Origin: Anthoceros angustus
Taxonomy: Eukaryota; Streptophyta; Anthocerotopsida; Anthocerotales; Anthocerotaceae
Direction of reading: 5' to 3'
DNA: 64,000 bases
Assembly (NCBI GenBank): GCA_010909165.1
Contig: MU008192.1
Span: 124,001 to 188,000 of the forward strand
Position numbers and translations under genes: made by a program. Position 1 is the first letter of the stretch; every line of letters begins with the position of its first letter. Under the pieces are notes generated by a model. The model did not search any database and had not been told where the DNA came from. It saw only the letters and a program-made list of their open reading frames with translations. This document shows, one piece after another, positions 11,776 through 24,109 of the stretch.

Positions 11776-12760
11776 CAAATCTGCTGGTGGCGTCCAGGTC
11801 TGAGGCACAGTTCGTGTATCCAGATCAGGCAAATGGCATGGAGCCAAATGCTTCATGTGTTCCTTGCACCTTCTGCCATCTCTTCCTTCAAGTTCAACCA
11901 CACCTTGCTCACCAACCTGGACAACTCTCAGGATAAGCCTCCCTGTGCTGACATCTAACGTGCTTGCAGGCCTGTGCTGCAAGTACACGTAATCTCCAGA
12001 TGCAAACTTGCGGGCTTTGGGCTTCCACGAGCCCCCAGATAAGCATACCTCACCGGTCCCATGTCGCCAAATTGTCCATAGCCATGGGAAGAATTCTTTG
12101 AAATACTGCCTGCTTGAACTGCCAAGCATACATTTGCATCTTTGCTCCATCAGCAGGATGGAGTAAGTGTCCTTCACCACATTCGGCAACAACTGCGTTG
12201 CGTCCGAATAACAAAAAGTATGGACTGAAACTTCCAAGAGCGCTGCACACCACTGCCCAACACGATGTAAGGGAGCAATTCATCCCAACACTTGGGCTCC
12301 ACAAGAATGCAAGATTTCCTTAGTGCATCCTTGAAGGTTTGCACTAGTTTTCCGCTGTGCCATCGGCTGTGGATGATCCCTCGATGTCCTCCTGTGATCA
12401 ATGAGACTCCTGTCTAGCAAGGTCTGGAATTCACCTCGAAACTCGTTACCCTGGTCTGTGAGCACCTCTGCGCAGCTCCCAAATCGGCTGAGCACACACT
12501 GCAGAAAAGCTCTGCTGGTGTAATGCGAAGTTCTCTGTGGTAAGAACGCTACTTCAACCCACTTAGAGAAATGCTCAATCATGACCATGCAATGTCGGTT
12601 ACCTTGCTTTGTGAGAGGAAGCTCTGGCATAAGGTCAACCGACCATCTAAAGAATAGCCCCGATTGGTAGGGAGTGCAACACCACATCACGGTGTTAAAT
12701 CTAGCTTTGAGCATCACATGCAGACTTAGCCACCACCTTCTCGACATCTGCATACATCCC
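11776..12760 (-). pseudogene. Gypsy integrase core and C-terminal domain
   Basis: The core reads FRWSVDLMPELPLTKQGN (first catalytic Asp), then MIEHFSKWVEV, then VLTDQGNEF (second Asp, in the DNG/DQG motif). Frame then shifts to PYIVLG-type sequence and to the C-terminal domain with KARKFASGDYVYLQ. The frames 12753-12280, 12401-12174 and 12237-11629 overlap, showing at least two indels. It would insert element cDNA into chromatin, but this copy is broken. Confidence 0.75.
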
Positions 12761-13116
12761 CACGAAGCACGTACTCTTCAACATGTGGTGTGTCCTCTTC
12801 ACACCAAAGTGGCCAAGGGTTTCGTGCACCTTGGTCACTATGCCCACTCTTTCCTCGGGACTTGGTACTTTCCTTACGAGTTCTCCTTGACGATGCTCAC
12901 CATCTTCCCATGAGTATCCGCCACGCCTTGAGTTTAGCCAAGCTGCGGTCGAGCCTTCCTTCCTTCAAGAATCATGGCTTGAGGATGTCTCCAAACATCC
13001 TCGACGGACTCACAAGACATGTCCTTCTTCATGATCATCTATCCCGCCATGAGTGCCATGAAGCTGGGTGCACCATCTACGTGCCCCTCATCCTGCCGAG
13101 CTCTGTGACATCCTTG

Positions 13117-13694
13117 TCACTTTCCAGTGATTTCGCTAGCCCATCCGCATTGTGATGTACCTTGCCCCGCCTGCACGATCTCCATATCGACTGGGATAGC
13201 ACCACCTAGCTTACCACTCAACTTCATGTTGGTCATCAGCCAATGAAGTGGCTGGTGATCTGTGACCAGTTGAAAACGCCTTCCATACAGATAGACCCTG
13301 AAATGCAGAACTGCCCATACCGCAGCAAGACACTCTCCCTCATATGAGGAGTAGTTCACTTCAGCGGAGTTGTTAGATCGGCTTGCATAAGCTATCACTC
13401 GCTCAACACCATCTGCACCATGTTGTGACAACACCGCTCCAATTCCATGATGCTCCGATGCGTATGCAGTGAAAGGGTGATCAAAATTCCCGCCAAGATA
13501 GGCTTCTCCGCCAACCGGTCCTCAAGATCTTGCCAAGCCAACTCCTGGTCTTGGTCCCATTTCCACACAATGTCTTTCTTCAACAGTTCATACAGAGGTT
13601 TACACGTGAACCGATCCTTCATAAACCTCTGTAATAGTTCACCAAACCGGAAGGCTCTAAGAGCGGCATCCTTTGGTCTAGGCATTTGCATCAC
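13117..13694 (-). pseudogene. Gypsy RNase H domain (frameshifted)
   Basis: The first frame (13694-13395) covers the RT-RH connection (ALRAFRFGELLQRFMKDR, CKPLYELLKKD). The next (13434-13117) carries RVIAYASRSNNSAEVNYSS, YEGECLAAVWAVLHFRVYL and VTDHQPLHWLM, the typical gypsy RNase H blocks with the Glu and Asp catalytic positions. Confidence 0.75.
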
Positions 13695-14266
13695 GGCTGC
13701 ACCTTAGCCACCGAGGCATGATGCCTCGGTACTATCTCATGCCCCGGATACTCGATCTGCTGGAAAGCAAACTTGCATTTCTTAGGATGAGCTTTCAAAC
13801 CTGAGCTTGACAGCCTCTGTAGCAATATCTCTAGATGCTCCATATGTTCTTCGATTGTCTCACTGAAGACCAGGATATCATCTATGTAGCAACGCACAAA
13901 TGGCAGCCCCTGCAGCTCTAGATCCGCAATTCTTTGGAAATATATAGAAGCATTTTTCAGCCCAAACGGCATTGTCTCCCACTCCCAAAGCTGGTCCTTC
14001 CCCCAGAAGGCTGTCTTGCACTTGTCCTGCTCTTCAATCACAATTTGGTTGAAGCCTGAGCGGAAGTCCAAGCTGGTAAAGAACTTTGCCTTACCTATGG
14101 CATCGAAAATCTCGTCTGGAGTAGGCATGGGGTACCGCTCCATAGGAGTCACCTCGTTTAGAGGTCGGTAGTCGCCACACATCCTCCTGTCCTTCCATTC
14201 ACCGTTCTCATCCTTCTTGAGCGGTAGGACCGCAGAAAGATATTGAGAGCTTGATTTTCTTATCAA
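13691..14266 (-). pseudogene. Gypsy reverse transcriptase domain
   Basis: A 191-codon open frame holds the RT motifs in order: RMCGDYRPLNEVT, YPMPTPDEIFD, FFTSLDFRSGFNQI (catalytic Asp), TMPFGLKNA and the catalytic box YIDD followed by HLEILLQRL. The polymerase core itself is open, but the flanking segments are frameshifted, so the element as a whole is inactive. Confidence 0.85.
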
Positions 14267-15591
14267 CCCCGCTTGAACAACTCTTGGCGTTTGTCAACAA
14301 TCTCCCATTCTGAATCGAGGCGGTGCCTCCTCAAGACGGCTCTTCATGAGTCGTCACTACTTTGAACTTGATCTTCTCATACCGCCTACTCCTTCCAACC
14401 GAATGCAAAAGCACCCTTGTTTTTCTGAAGCATGTTGATGATTTTCTGGGCTCACATCTTCTGCAATGTGCCATACATGAACCTCTTTCGTCACACTCTT
14501 GGTGGACAGTTCAGTATCCACAGCGGCCATGCTGAATCTCTCCCGCAGCAGCTCGTCTTCCTCTGCCTTAGGAACCTCTTTATCCTGCAGTAGTTGGAGG
14601 GAAGGCTTTCGCTTCCCTTCGGCTTCTGCAAGTTGGAACGCCAAGCCTGTGCTTACCAGCCACCTCAGACTGTACAAGTCAAATGCCTGTCCAAGCATCC
14701 TGCACCTTGCAGATTCTGTGATGCCCATGGTCTGAGTGTCCTTCTTGGCAAAGCCCATCGCTTGCTCGCGTTCCTCAACATTGAGCTCTCCAAGCTCATT
14801 CCCTTCAAATCCAGAATCACACCATCTCCTCCTGGCCTGAAGGCATAAGATTGCGGTGTGCTCACCAGAGTTGGCCATGCCCTTCCGGCTTCCCCTACTC
14901 GATTCACGTGGTAAAATGGCAACTTGTCCATCCTCTTCACTGTGAGCACCTTCCCAACTCTAGGATATCATCCACAACCTTCCGCTTGAGTTGTCAAATT
15001 CTGTCTTTGTCGAGCACCTCCGGTCCGACCACATTTGTCCAAGAATCGCCAAGCTGTGTGCATATGAGCCACCGCACGCGTCCATGATCAACTCATTGCC
15101 GAACCACGCCCGAATCTCTTCATACGGGCCCTAACGGACGCTTTGTCCATGGTCGCACACACATTCTCGAATGTACCAACATCGTGGATTCGCAACTGGA
15201 CTTCTCGCGTGATTCGTGCGAGCTCGCCGCCAACGAAACGCCTTCACCTTTGCCTCGCGCTGCCGAAAATGTCTTGCATTCCCATCCCGCGATCAAGATA
15301 TCCACCGGCTTGACAAGGCTTCTAGCCGCTTCCCAACCAGTTCACGTCAGGCAGCTGCCTCGACCCGAATCGCTTCTCGCCGAGTGTTGGATCTTGCGAA
15401 CACGAGGATTCGACCCTAGCGGCGAATCTTCTCATCCTTTTCCACGCAGTATATTGCCGTATCTTGACGCCACACCGCAACACCGCCTGTGCCATCGCCG
15501 ATTCCGAGCGAGCTCCAACAAATGGATGCCTTGACCCACCTTCCATCGTACTAGAGCATCGCCGATGCGTCGATCTCCGACTTGGCGGGCC
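14267..15591 (-). mobile_element. Gypsy protease-RT spacer, no intact domain
   Basis: Minus-strand frames here (for example 14878-14357) lack a recognised domain. Position in the element corresponds to the linker between protease and reverse transcriptase. No independent gene is supported. Confidence 0.4.
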
Positions 15592-16559
15592 TCATACCGG
15601 ATCGACCTCTCGGGACATGTGTCCGTGAGATTCCACGGTCGATCCTCCTTCCTTCACTGGTTCTCGAACCTCGCTTGATCCAAATATTCGAGCGCACAAC
15701 CTTGAGCACACCCTTCTGCTCTCTTGGCTTGGCATCCGGAGAGGATAACTCTGCGTTTCCTCCCACATCTCATGTCGATGCTCACTCTGAGCACTGTGCG
15801 CAATCATGGCGCTGCCTGTCATCCTCGTCCTGCTCTTGCCACCACTCCTATTCATCCTTAGAGGAATTCGTGCAACATGCGTGAAATCTCCTCTCCACCA
15901 GAATGGTCTGTAGAAAGCTTCAGCGTGCAAGGGATCAACCCCCATGGCAGGACGGTGAGTTCCGTCCGACCCCAGCAAGACATCATATGTCTTTGCACTG
16001 GTGACCAAACATCTCACTTCAATGATGCTGGCATCCTTCGTGCCAGGCTTCAATTCAATCTTCACGGGCCTCCTCGTCATTCCCAGTACCTGTTCCTTGG
16101 TACTGCAGAGGTGGTGATGTTCACGTCGCTCGGAACGAGCTTGTGTCCGTACAGCTTTAGTGCCTCCTGCACTCGTGCTCCCAGCAGTACCGGATCCGCT
16201 CCAGTGTCTACAAGTACGTTTACTGGAGCATAGCCATCAAAGGTCACGTGCCGTCCCGTGTTATCAATCATGGCAACACCTCCTTCACCTCGCTCCTCTG
16301 GCATCAGATGCTCGCCACACAAACTGGCCATACTAGGAAGAGATCCTGCGGATTCAAGCTCCTTTCTCAGCCATTCTCGCATGATGTTTTTGAAGTTGTT
16401 GCCCTTCACTCCCAGATCCACAAGACTTACTGCAGGCACCTCCATGGCCTTGTCCAGCAACGCCTCAACGTCTCGACCGATCTTGACACCTTCGTGTCGT
16501 GGAGTTTTCCTCGACATGGCGGAAACTCTCGGCATCTTGGTCGATTCCCGTTCCGGCAC
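15592..16559 (-). pseudogene. Gypsy aspartic protease region
   Basis: Frame 16559-16077 contains VNVLVDTGADPVLLG, the retropepsin active-site DTGA box, followed by VQEALKLYGHKL. The adjoining frame (16080-15592) holds the flap-to-C-terminal part with YDVLLGSDG. A frameshift separates the two near 16,080. Confidence 0.75.
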
Positions 16560-17915
16560 TCCCTTCGCAGTGACGCCTTCACCAAAGTCAACAACAGCCC
16601 TTTTCTTTTCTTGCGCACCGCCATCATGCCAAACGCCTCATCTTCATCAGAGTCAGAGAACAAAATCCTCTGCTCTGTTCTACTGGCCATGTTGGCCATC
16701 TCCTTCTTGAGCTCCTCCACTTGCCCGAGGAGAGCCTTACGACTTGGGCCCTTGCCCTTCTCCTTCTCAGCTGATGCAAGCTTGGGCTTCAGCTCTGGAT
16801 GAGCTTCCCAACACGCTGCCTCCATGTGACCCCATCTGCCACAAGACTTACAGGCTTCCTTGCCCTTCGGACCACCTGGCTTGTAGTCGCATTCGAACGC
16901 CTTGTGCGCTCCACGGCATCTGCCACACTTCACAGCTGCTTGACCTGCATTGTTAGCTGGCCTCTCCTTCGGCACATGTGGCTGCTTGCCATGTCCTGAG
17001 GATCGTGCTCCGATCTTGGTACCTTGGAACAAACTCGAATTCCGTGTCCTCCGGACCCGTCTTTGCGAAGGGCCCTTCACGACTCCGTGATCCTCCAAGT
17101 AAGCCGCCATCGCATCTCCTTTGAGCACCTTCTCGAATTTGATAGGCGCCTATCAACCGATATCTCTCTCCCATCGCTCCATGCCGAGTCCATCACCTTC
17201 CTTCTTTGTCTGGCAGGCAATGCTGCCATGAAGATCTCGGCAGCCTCCCTCATCGTCTTGACATCCGTGTCTTCCACCAGAACCTTCAATCTGAGGTAAG
17301 ATGCACGCAATGTCTCGTTAGGTCTGAAAGAAAACCTCGACAATTCCTGGATCTTTTCCAGCGAAGCTGTAGGAAACATGGTGGTTAACTTGGCGAACAT
17401 CAAGTCCACCAGATGCTCGAGCTTGTCCTCGTCGAGGGGTGCAATGAACCAGCCCTCTTGGCGCCTGCACCGCTTCTCTTCTCGGCCACCTTCGGGATCC
17501 CAGCCTTCTCATCTCTGTAATACATTAGAGCCTCACCCGCAAGGTAGGATGACATCTTCATGAACGCCATCCTCTGAGTGAACTCGTCCTTGTATTTCAT
17601 CTTGTTTTCCGCCATTGCCCAACGAAACTTCTCCTCGAAATCTGCAAGAGACATGCTTCCATGTTTTCCTGTGAAGACATCGTTCTTACTTGGTGTGAAC
17701 TCAAGCTCCATTCTTGCACTCTCCGCCCAATCGCCAACTGTCTCCTTGTGATCGCGTTGTCTCGTATTGTTCGTGTCCTCTTGAATGGCGAGTAGTAGAC
17801 GCCGTGCACTTCTCCGATGAAGACGCAGTGTCCTTTCGTCACCCACCCCGATCTCGTGAACACCATCAATGGTTACTTCTCCTATGCGACCCTTTGCGGA
17901 TGTTGTCAAAGGCAA
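16560..17915 (-). pseudogene. Gypsy gag with two zinc knuckles (frameshifted)
   Basis: Capsid-like frames 17915-17400 and 17409-17077 (FEEKFRWAMAENKMKYKDEF; ARQRRKVMDSAW) lead into a frame (17128-16427) with two knuckles. The second, CKSCGRWGHMEAAC, is a perfect C-X2-C-X4-H-X4-C. The first, CGRCRGAHKAFEC, is one residue short between the second Cys and the His. The knuckles would bind element RNA. Confidence 0.75.
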
Positions 17916-18539
17916 ATTGTTCCACCGTTAGCCCAACCAGCTAGCCGTAAAAGTACATCCACCGCCTCTATCCACAAACCACCTCACGTATGCGTGCTCT
18001 TCTCCGCATCGCTAACTCGAATCGTGAGACTACCACACCTAAGCTGTATAATCAATGGCGAATTCCTGTCCATCAGAAAAACATCAGCCTATCTCTTAGT
18101 GTTGCCTTCGCAACACTCAACCTTCTCGGATCGCAGCTGTCTCCTGGGTTGGATGGTGGACGACTTCCGCCTCTTCCTCCAATCTCCAGCCACGCCTCCT
18201 CCAAGATCAGTATCTTAGTCCCCAACAAGAGGATTGTTGATGTGGTGAAATCAAGCTGGAAAATTCTCCCAACCTGACAATGCAACGAACCACAAGAACC
18301 TCTAGGAGACAAAGACACGGACAAGTATGGCTGTCTATTAGAACAAGACAAACATCAACAATCCAGAATCCATGGTGGGTGCCTACATATATAGGCAAAA
18401 CCCCGAGTTCTCGATGAAGTGTCCACCCATATCGATGGTGGGCACTTTATAATCCTACTTTCCTTGGCCTTCAAATAATAATATTTTATGTGTTTAACAG
18501 CCTATTCGTCCTTTTCCTCGATTTATGATTTTTATGTAT

Positions 18540-18760
18540 TTTCTAATATAAATCTATCTATATATGCCATTGCACGCCTACATGCATATCCATGCATATA
18601 GATTGCATGCGCCATGACACATCACCTGCCACATGTCCACACTACATGTCATCCTTCACCTCCATACGATGCATACATGGCACACATGCATACATGGCAT
18701 ACATGTCATGTGCGAGGCCATCCATGGGCCATGTACATGACATCATCAAGCACTTCAAGA
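18540..18760. repeat. ATGCATACATGG-type short repeats
   Basis: Imperfect repeats of CATGCATA and ACATGGCA over about 200 bp, AT-rich, between the gypsy gag and the resumed LINE sequence. Possibly part of an LTR; no coding signal. Confidence 0.6.
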
Positions 18761-18950
18761 TCGTGGCTTATGCCCGAGATGCTCCAACAAGATTCAGTCA
18801 TTTCAAAGATTCAGGCTTATGCCTGGATGCTCCGATCGATATCCGATCATAGAGTCTTAGGTGCTCTGTTTCCCATACAGCAACAGCATGACAAGGGTGT
18901 ATGTGTAGCAAGATCTAGGTTAGAGTCAGCTAAGTAGGACTAGGTTCTTA

Positions 18951-20030
18951 AAGACCTCGCGGAGGCGCATTTTTACAGGTGCCTCTTGCTAGGCCATGCC
19001 GGGGAGTATGCCAAGGTAGCCTGGGCCCTTCGTCCGCAGCCACTAGTGCCAGGCTCCGAGGAGACCATCGCTACTCTTCATGCCCTTCACCCGGATCCAA
19101 ATGTCCCGACTTCGCAAAAATATCTGGGAGTTTGTGGTGGAAGAGCCATTTTTTCTGGACAGGGCGGTTTTTGGTCGGGCTCTAACCATCGCAACGAGAC
19201 TTTCCTGGGGTGTTTTTCGAGAATGGTTTTTGACCACCTTCGGGAATAGTTTACGCTCGAGGATCCTTCTAGTAGTTTTTCTGAGCTTTTCATACTAGCA
19301 CTGCTGTGGCGAGGGGGCAAACCCCCCATCATATTTCTTAAGTATTGGGGGCTAGCGGGTTATTGGCTATGAAGAAGTCCACACCGGGGGTGCGCCTTAT
19401 AGTCGTGGAGAAGGAATTTTTACGGCTCATAAGTTGTAGCATCACCCTCGAGCTCCAATAGCAGTTTTAAGCTCATCTTAGTCCCCGTCAGTGTGGAATA
19501 GTTACTTCGGGGGGCTGTCAAAGCGGTTCTTGAGTCACATCCAAAACGGGTTGCCCTACAAGTCGATGTGGAAAATGCCTTCAACATTATCTCCGAAGCA
19601 GCCATTTTCAACGAGTTGAAGGATGCGAGCGGGCAGTTAGCAAGTCTTCTTCATTTTATTCGTTCTTTATGTGATTCTTTGTCTAACCTTTACTATCAGC
19701 ATGGTCCCTCAGTGGATGGTATCTCCATGTTTGACTCGGCTACAGACACTAGACAGGGGGATCTTATGGAGGGTGCCCTCTTTGCCATGACACACTTTAG
19801 GGCTATGTCCACAACTGCCTCCTCGGTGTGGGAATCTCTCATTCCGTCAATGGCAAATGACACTCATATCATATGGCTGGGGGGCAAGGTCAAGGGAGCT
19901 TTCGAAATCTTCTCCCTAAAGCTCTCCCGCCTTGGTTTGAAGGACAAGATTTTGAAGTGCAAGGTTTGATCCTCGTCAAGAGTTACGCCCTCTCTTCAAT
20001 ATCTGGAGGGGGCTATTGCTTTTTCGCAAG
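18951..20030 (+). mobile_element. LINE-like reverse-transcriptase gene, 3' fragment
   Basis: Reading resumes with LLLGHAGEYAKVAWALRPQ and a PGSEETIATLHALHP block, then after frame changes reaches LQVDVENAFNIISEAAIF. The latter is the reverse-transcriptase motif A region (VDVENAFN, catalytic Asp), and DTRQGDLMEGALFAMTHF is the motif B-like QG region. Frameshifts and stops are present. The order and strand match the fragment at 9,140-9,470, consistent with one LINE gene interrupted by the gypsy element. Confidence 0.65.
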
Positions 20031-20221
20031 GACTCAGGAGTGGGTAGTGGCCAGCCCTACAGCCCACGGCGTCAGTCTGTGACCTCTAAGGTTGGCCTCG
20101 CGCCGAGGAATCTCCCTCGAGCACCACCTGAGCTCCATTAGTGGACCATATCTCCCCCTCGCCGGATCACCCCATCTTGGCGGACCAGCCCAGCTCTCGC
20201 CGGACCTCTTCGGCACCCAAC

Positions 20222-21746
20222 GGACCAAGGGTTAGGGATTGCACTCTAAGTGCAATCCGGCCAAAGATGGTCCGATTGGCTAACTCCGCCCTATCCCTAT
20301 TAAAAAGTAACAACCCAAAAAAACAAAACAAGCATAAAACAAGCCGCCGGGGTTACGAATATCGGATTTGGCACTCTACAGCCTCTTATCCACATAGGCA
20401 AGGAAGGTTATGCCTCCTTTTTCCTTGTTCCTCGGGGATGGTCCAACCTCTGGTCTGTTCTCTTACGTGCTGCAGTGGTGGGCCCCCCTCGACGACTCTG
20501 GAACTTACCTAGCTCGCTATCCAACTGGCGGGCAGTGATCGCAACACATATTAACGCCGTCCGAGATGTCATGTTCTCAATGGCCAAAGAGAGCGGATTC
20601 TTGCCTTTCATGAAGCGCCCATACACATTACTCAATGGTGTGTCTCTCAGGGCTGATTTATTTTTGACTAGAGGGGACCAGGTCTAATAGACCACCGTCA
20701 CCGTCACTGCCACCGTCACCGTCACTGCCACCGTCACTTTGACGCACTCTGCCTGCCGCACTCGGACTTATTTTGCCTCCTCCGGAGCAGTTGCAGCATG
20801 AAGAAGGTTTTGGTGTGTCTACAGTCGAGAAGCTATGTCGTGAGCGTGCTCATGGAACCACATCAATAGGCTCAGCAGGTGTGGACTACGGACTTCCCTG
20901 GGGGGTTAGAAATTAGGTAGGATTTTGTTTTTTTTGGGAGCGAAGGATAAAATGAGGCGAAAAAGGGGAAATCAGCACGGTTAGCACTCGGACTCGGAGT
21001 ATACTCGACTCGGAGTGAGGCGTACCTAGGCCTACGATGGCGGCGACAAGGTAGCAGGATAAGTCCGGACCCACTCCGGGACCGAGGCGGGATAAAATGC
21101 AGTAACTTAGAAGTTGGGCGTAAGGGCGGACTAAGCGGCCACGTGGGCGACCACGAGTGGAGGGCGGGCATGCAGCGGTCAGACCGTAACCTTGCGAGGC
21201 CGTTATAGCGGTATTCACGCCATGATGCGCGGCGGCGTAGAAGTGCAGCGGCGTAAGGCGTGCAGCGGCGGCGTGGGGCAGTAAGCCATGCGAGACCTCG
21301 CGATTCTGGACGGGAAGGCGCCCTCCAGCCGGTTACTCCGGCGTGGTCGCGGAAGAAGGTCATTTCGCTGACCTCGAGACAATTCGCGATCTCTTGCGCT
21401 CCGATCCGGCTCTGGCGGTATCTCGTGGGACACTCGGGGCGTCTTGGCGCGGCTCACCGTTGAGGTCGGGCGGCGGTCAATAAGGAGGTGCGGTCCAAGA
21501 ACCTCGGGAGGAGGAGGCGATGGCACCCAAAAGCCCATGGAAGTTTGGGAGCCATGGAACCTTGTGGGCGCAACATTGTGACCCGCGCTATCCGGACTTT
21601 GGGCTCTGGCTCCGAGGCGGGAGGTGGTGCGGGAGTGGCATTTGGATGTGTTCGGATAGTGCGGACATTTGATGTCTGTCACAGGGGAGTTTGCGGAAGA
21701 TCTTGGCGGCGGTCAATAAGGAGGTGCGGTCAAGAACCTCGGGAGG
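20222..21746. repeat. Direct repeat copy 1 (about 1.5 kb)
   Basis: Begins ACCAAGGGTTAGGGATTGCA and runs through the motif AACAAGCATAAAACAAGC (about 20,327), a CCACCGTCAC microsatellite (20,692-20,736) and a GC-rich 3' part. The same order recurs from 21,747. Frame +1 (about 20,350-20,687) gives a protein-like stretch including NWRAVIATHINAVRDVMFSM and FLPFMKRPYTLLNGVSLRAD, which I do not recognise. It is preserved with indels in copy 2. Probably part of a retroelement. Confidence 0.8.
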
Positions 21747-23190
21747 ACCAAGGGTTAGGGATTGCACTCTAAGTGCAATCCGCCAAAGATGGTCCGATTG
21801 GCTCTCATATCCTATTAAAAGTAACAACCCAAAAACAAAACAAGCATAAAACAAGCTGGGTTACGAATATCGGATTTGGCACTCTGACCTCTTATCCACA
21901 TAGGCAAGGAAGGTTATGCCTTTTCCTTGTTCCTGGGATGGTCCAACCTGTCCGTTTCTCTTACGTGCGCATGGTGGGCCCCCCTCGACTGAACTTACCT
22001 GGCTCGCTATCCAATCGGGCGCGATCGCACATATTAACGCCCGGCCCCGAGATGTCATGTTCTCAATGGCCAAAGAGGCTGATTCTTGCCTTTCATGAAG
22101 CGCCCATACACATTACTCAATGGTGTGTCTCTGGTGATTTATTTTTGACTAGAGGGGACCAGGTCTAATAGACCACCGTCACATCGCCACCGCCACCGCC
22201 ACCGCCACCGTCACTTTGACGCACCGCCCGGCCGACCGGACTTATTTTGCCCTCCCGAGCTGCTGCGACATGAAGAAGGTTTTGGTGTGTCTCTGAGAAG
22301 CTATGTCGTGAGCGTGCTCATGGAACCACATCAATAGGCTCAGCAGTGTGGACTACGGACTGGGTTAGAAATTAGGTAGGATTTTGTTTTTGTGGAGCGA
22401 AGGATAAAATGAGGCTAAAAAGGGAAATAAGACAAGTTAGCACTCGGACGCACTGAGTATACCGACTGGAGTGAGGAACGACCCCAGGCCTACGATGGCG
22501 GCGACAAGGTAACGGATAAGTCCGGACCCACCTGTGACCGCAGTGATAAGTACGCCTGTGGAAAGTAACTTAGAAGTTGGGCCGTAAGGACGACTAGGCG
22601 ACGCCACGTGGACGACCGAGTGGAGGACGGCATGCGCCGGGTCGACCGAACCTGCTGAGGCCGTTATAGCGGTATTCACGCCCGCGCCGCGCGCGGGGCC
22701 GAGTACGCGGGCGTAAGGCCGCAGTACGCCAGAGGGGCCGCAGTAAGCCATGCACCTCGCGCTACGGATGTGGAAGAGGCGCCCGCCGCGTTACTCAAGG
22801 CGTGGTCGCGGAGAAGGTGCGCAGCCTCGAGACAATTCGCGATCTCGCGCCCGCACCGCTCGGGCGGTATCTCGTGGGACACTCGGGGCGTCTTGGCTCA
22901 CCGTTGAGGTCGGAGAACGGCAAGAAGGCGAACGCGCCTCTCCAAGCGGCTACAGAACCAAGGAGGAGAAGGCGATGGCACCCAAAAGCCCGCGAAGTTT
23001 GGGAGCCATGGAACCTTGTGGAGCGCAACATTGTGACCCGCGCTATCCGGACTTTGGGCTCGCCCGTGAAGCGGGAGAATTGGTGCAGGAGTGGCATTTG
23101 GATGTGTTCCATGGTCCGACATTTGACGTGTCACCGTCCGGGAGTTTGCCCAAGATGTCAAGGGCGGTCAATAAGGAGGTGCGGTCCAAG
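21747..23190. repeat. Direct repeat copy 2 (about 1.4 kb)
   Basis: Collinear with 20,222-21,746 but about 80-100 bp shorter, because many 2-8 bp pieces are missing, usually at short repeats or homopolymers. The protein-like frame of copy 1 is broken here. Ends with GGTGCGGTCCAAGAACCTC, as copy 1 does. Confidence 0.8.
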
Positions 23191-24109
23191 AACCTCCGGA
23201 GGACCCAAGGCGATGGACCTTGAGGTCCCGAGGCGCCTACAACCGCCCCAAGGAGGAAGAGGGGGTGGTGCGGGCCCCTCAAGGCGAAGGGAAGATAGGG
23301 CAGCCACGGCTGGGCACAGGGCATAGCGGACCCTGGTTGGGCGATGTCAGGCACGGGACAGTCGAGTAGGCGGTGGCGGATCATTGTCCATCGGAACCTA
23401 CTCACCAAGGTGGATCACCTTGGTGATAATCTATTAGTATTCACTTGCGGCCAGGAAGAAGGCGGAGGAAGGATTATCTTCGCCGGTTTAGCGAGGCTTC
23501 ATAGCTCGGGGAAGAAGCCGCCATCAGGCTGTCCGATCCATGTATGGGGGCATTTCGAGCTCCTCAAGGAAGGAGAGCTTGGCGCTCGGGAAAGAATAGG
23601 CGGAGGCTGGAGGCCCTGGGAAGTGGAGCGGCAAGGGCGCCGGAGGAGGAGGCCGCCGAAAACCAAACGGAGGAGGACGACTCGAGGGATTGACCCATAC
23701 GCCCGAACGGACCCCTCACCACCTGTGGAAGTATGGGAAGAAATTCCCGCCCTTCCGTGCCCCAACCAAAAGCCACCAAGAAGCCCAAAAGCCGCCACCC
23801 ATCACTCCTACCGAGGAGCCCCCGACTGTGAGAGAGCCAAGAGACGCAAGACCACTTACCAACGCTGCACCCTGGGTGCCAAGACTTCTTCCGCCGACCT
23901 GAGTGGCAAGAAGCGGAGGAAGCAGGAGGGCGTAAAGGACGCCGCCTGTGGAGCAGGAGGACACCGCAGCACAGATCCAGCCGGGTCCTGCCGAAGGGGC
24001 AAAGGGCGTGCTCCCTGACTCCATCACCTCCGCCGAGCCCTGTGGAGGAAAAGGGCGGAGAAGGAGCTCGCGCCAAAAGGGCCAAGGAGGGGAAGCCGAG
24101 AAGACTCGT
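23191..24109 (+). other. GC-rich repeat DNA, no recognised gene
   Basis: Long open frames on both strands (for example 23,344-24,018 +) reflect GC-rich, stop-poor composition. The plus frame is rich in Arg, Lys, Pro and Glu and has no domain that I recognise. Probably non-coding or the 5' part of a degenerate retroelement polyprotein. Confidence 0.4.

Larger units (their letters stand above)
9471..18950 (-). mobile_element. Decayed Ty3/gypsy LTR retrotransposon (boundaries approximate)
   Basis: Reading right to left on the minus strand, the order is gag with zinc knuckles, aspartic protease, reverse transcriptase, RNase H, integrase, a PHD finger and a further AT-hook region. PR-RT-RH-IN is the Ty3/gypsy order. 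All domains carry frameshifts or stops, so the copy is not autonomous. I could not align a pair of LTRs. The outer limits are taken from the points where the interrupted LINE reading stops and resumes. Right of gag (18,300-18,950) lies AT-rich, repeat-bearing DNA that may contain the 5' LTR. Confidence 0.7.
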
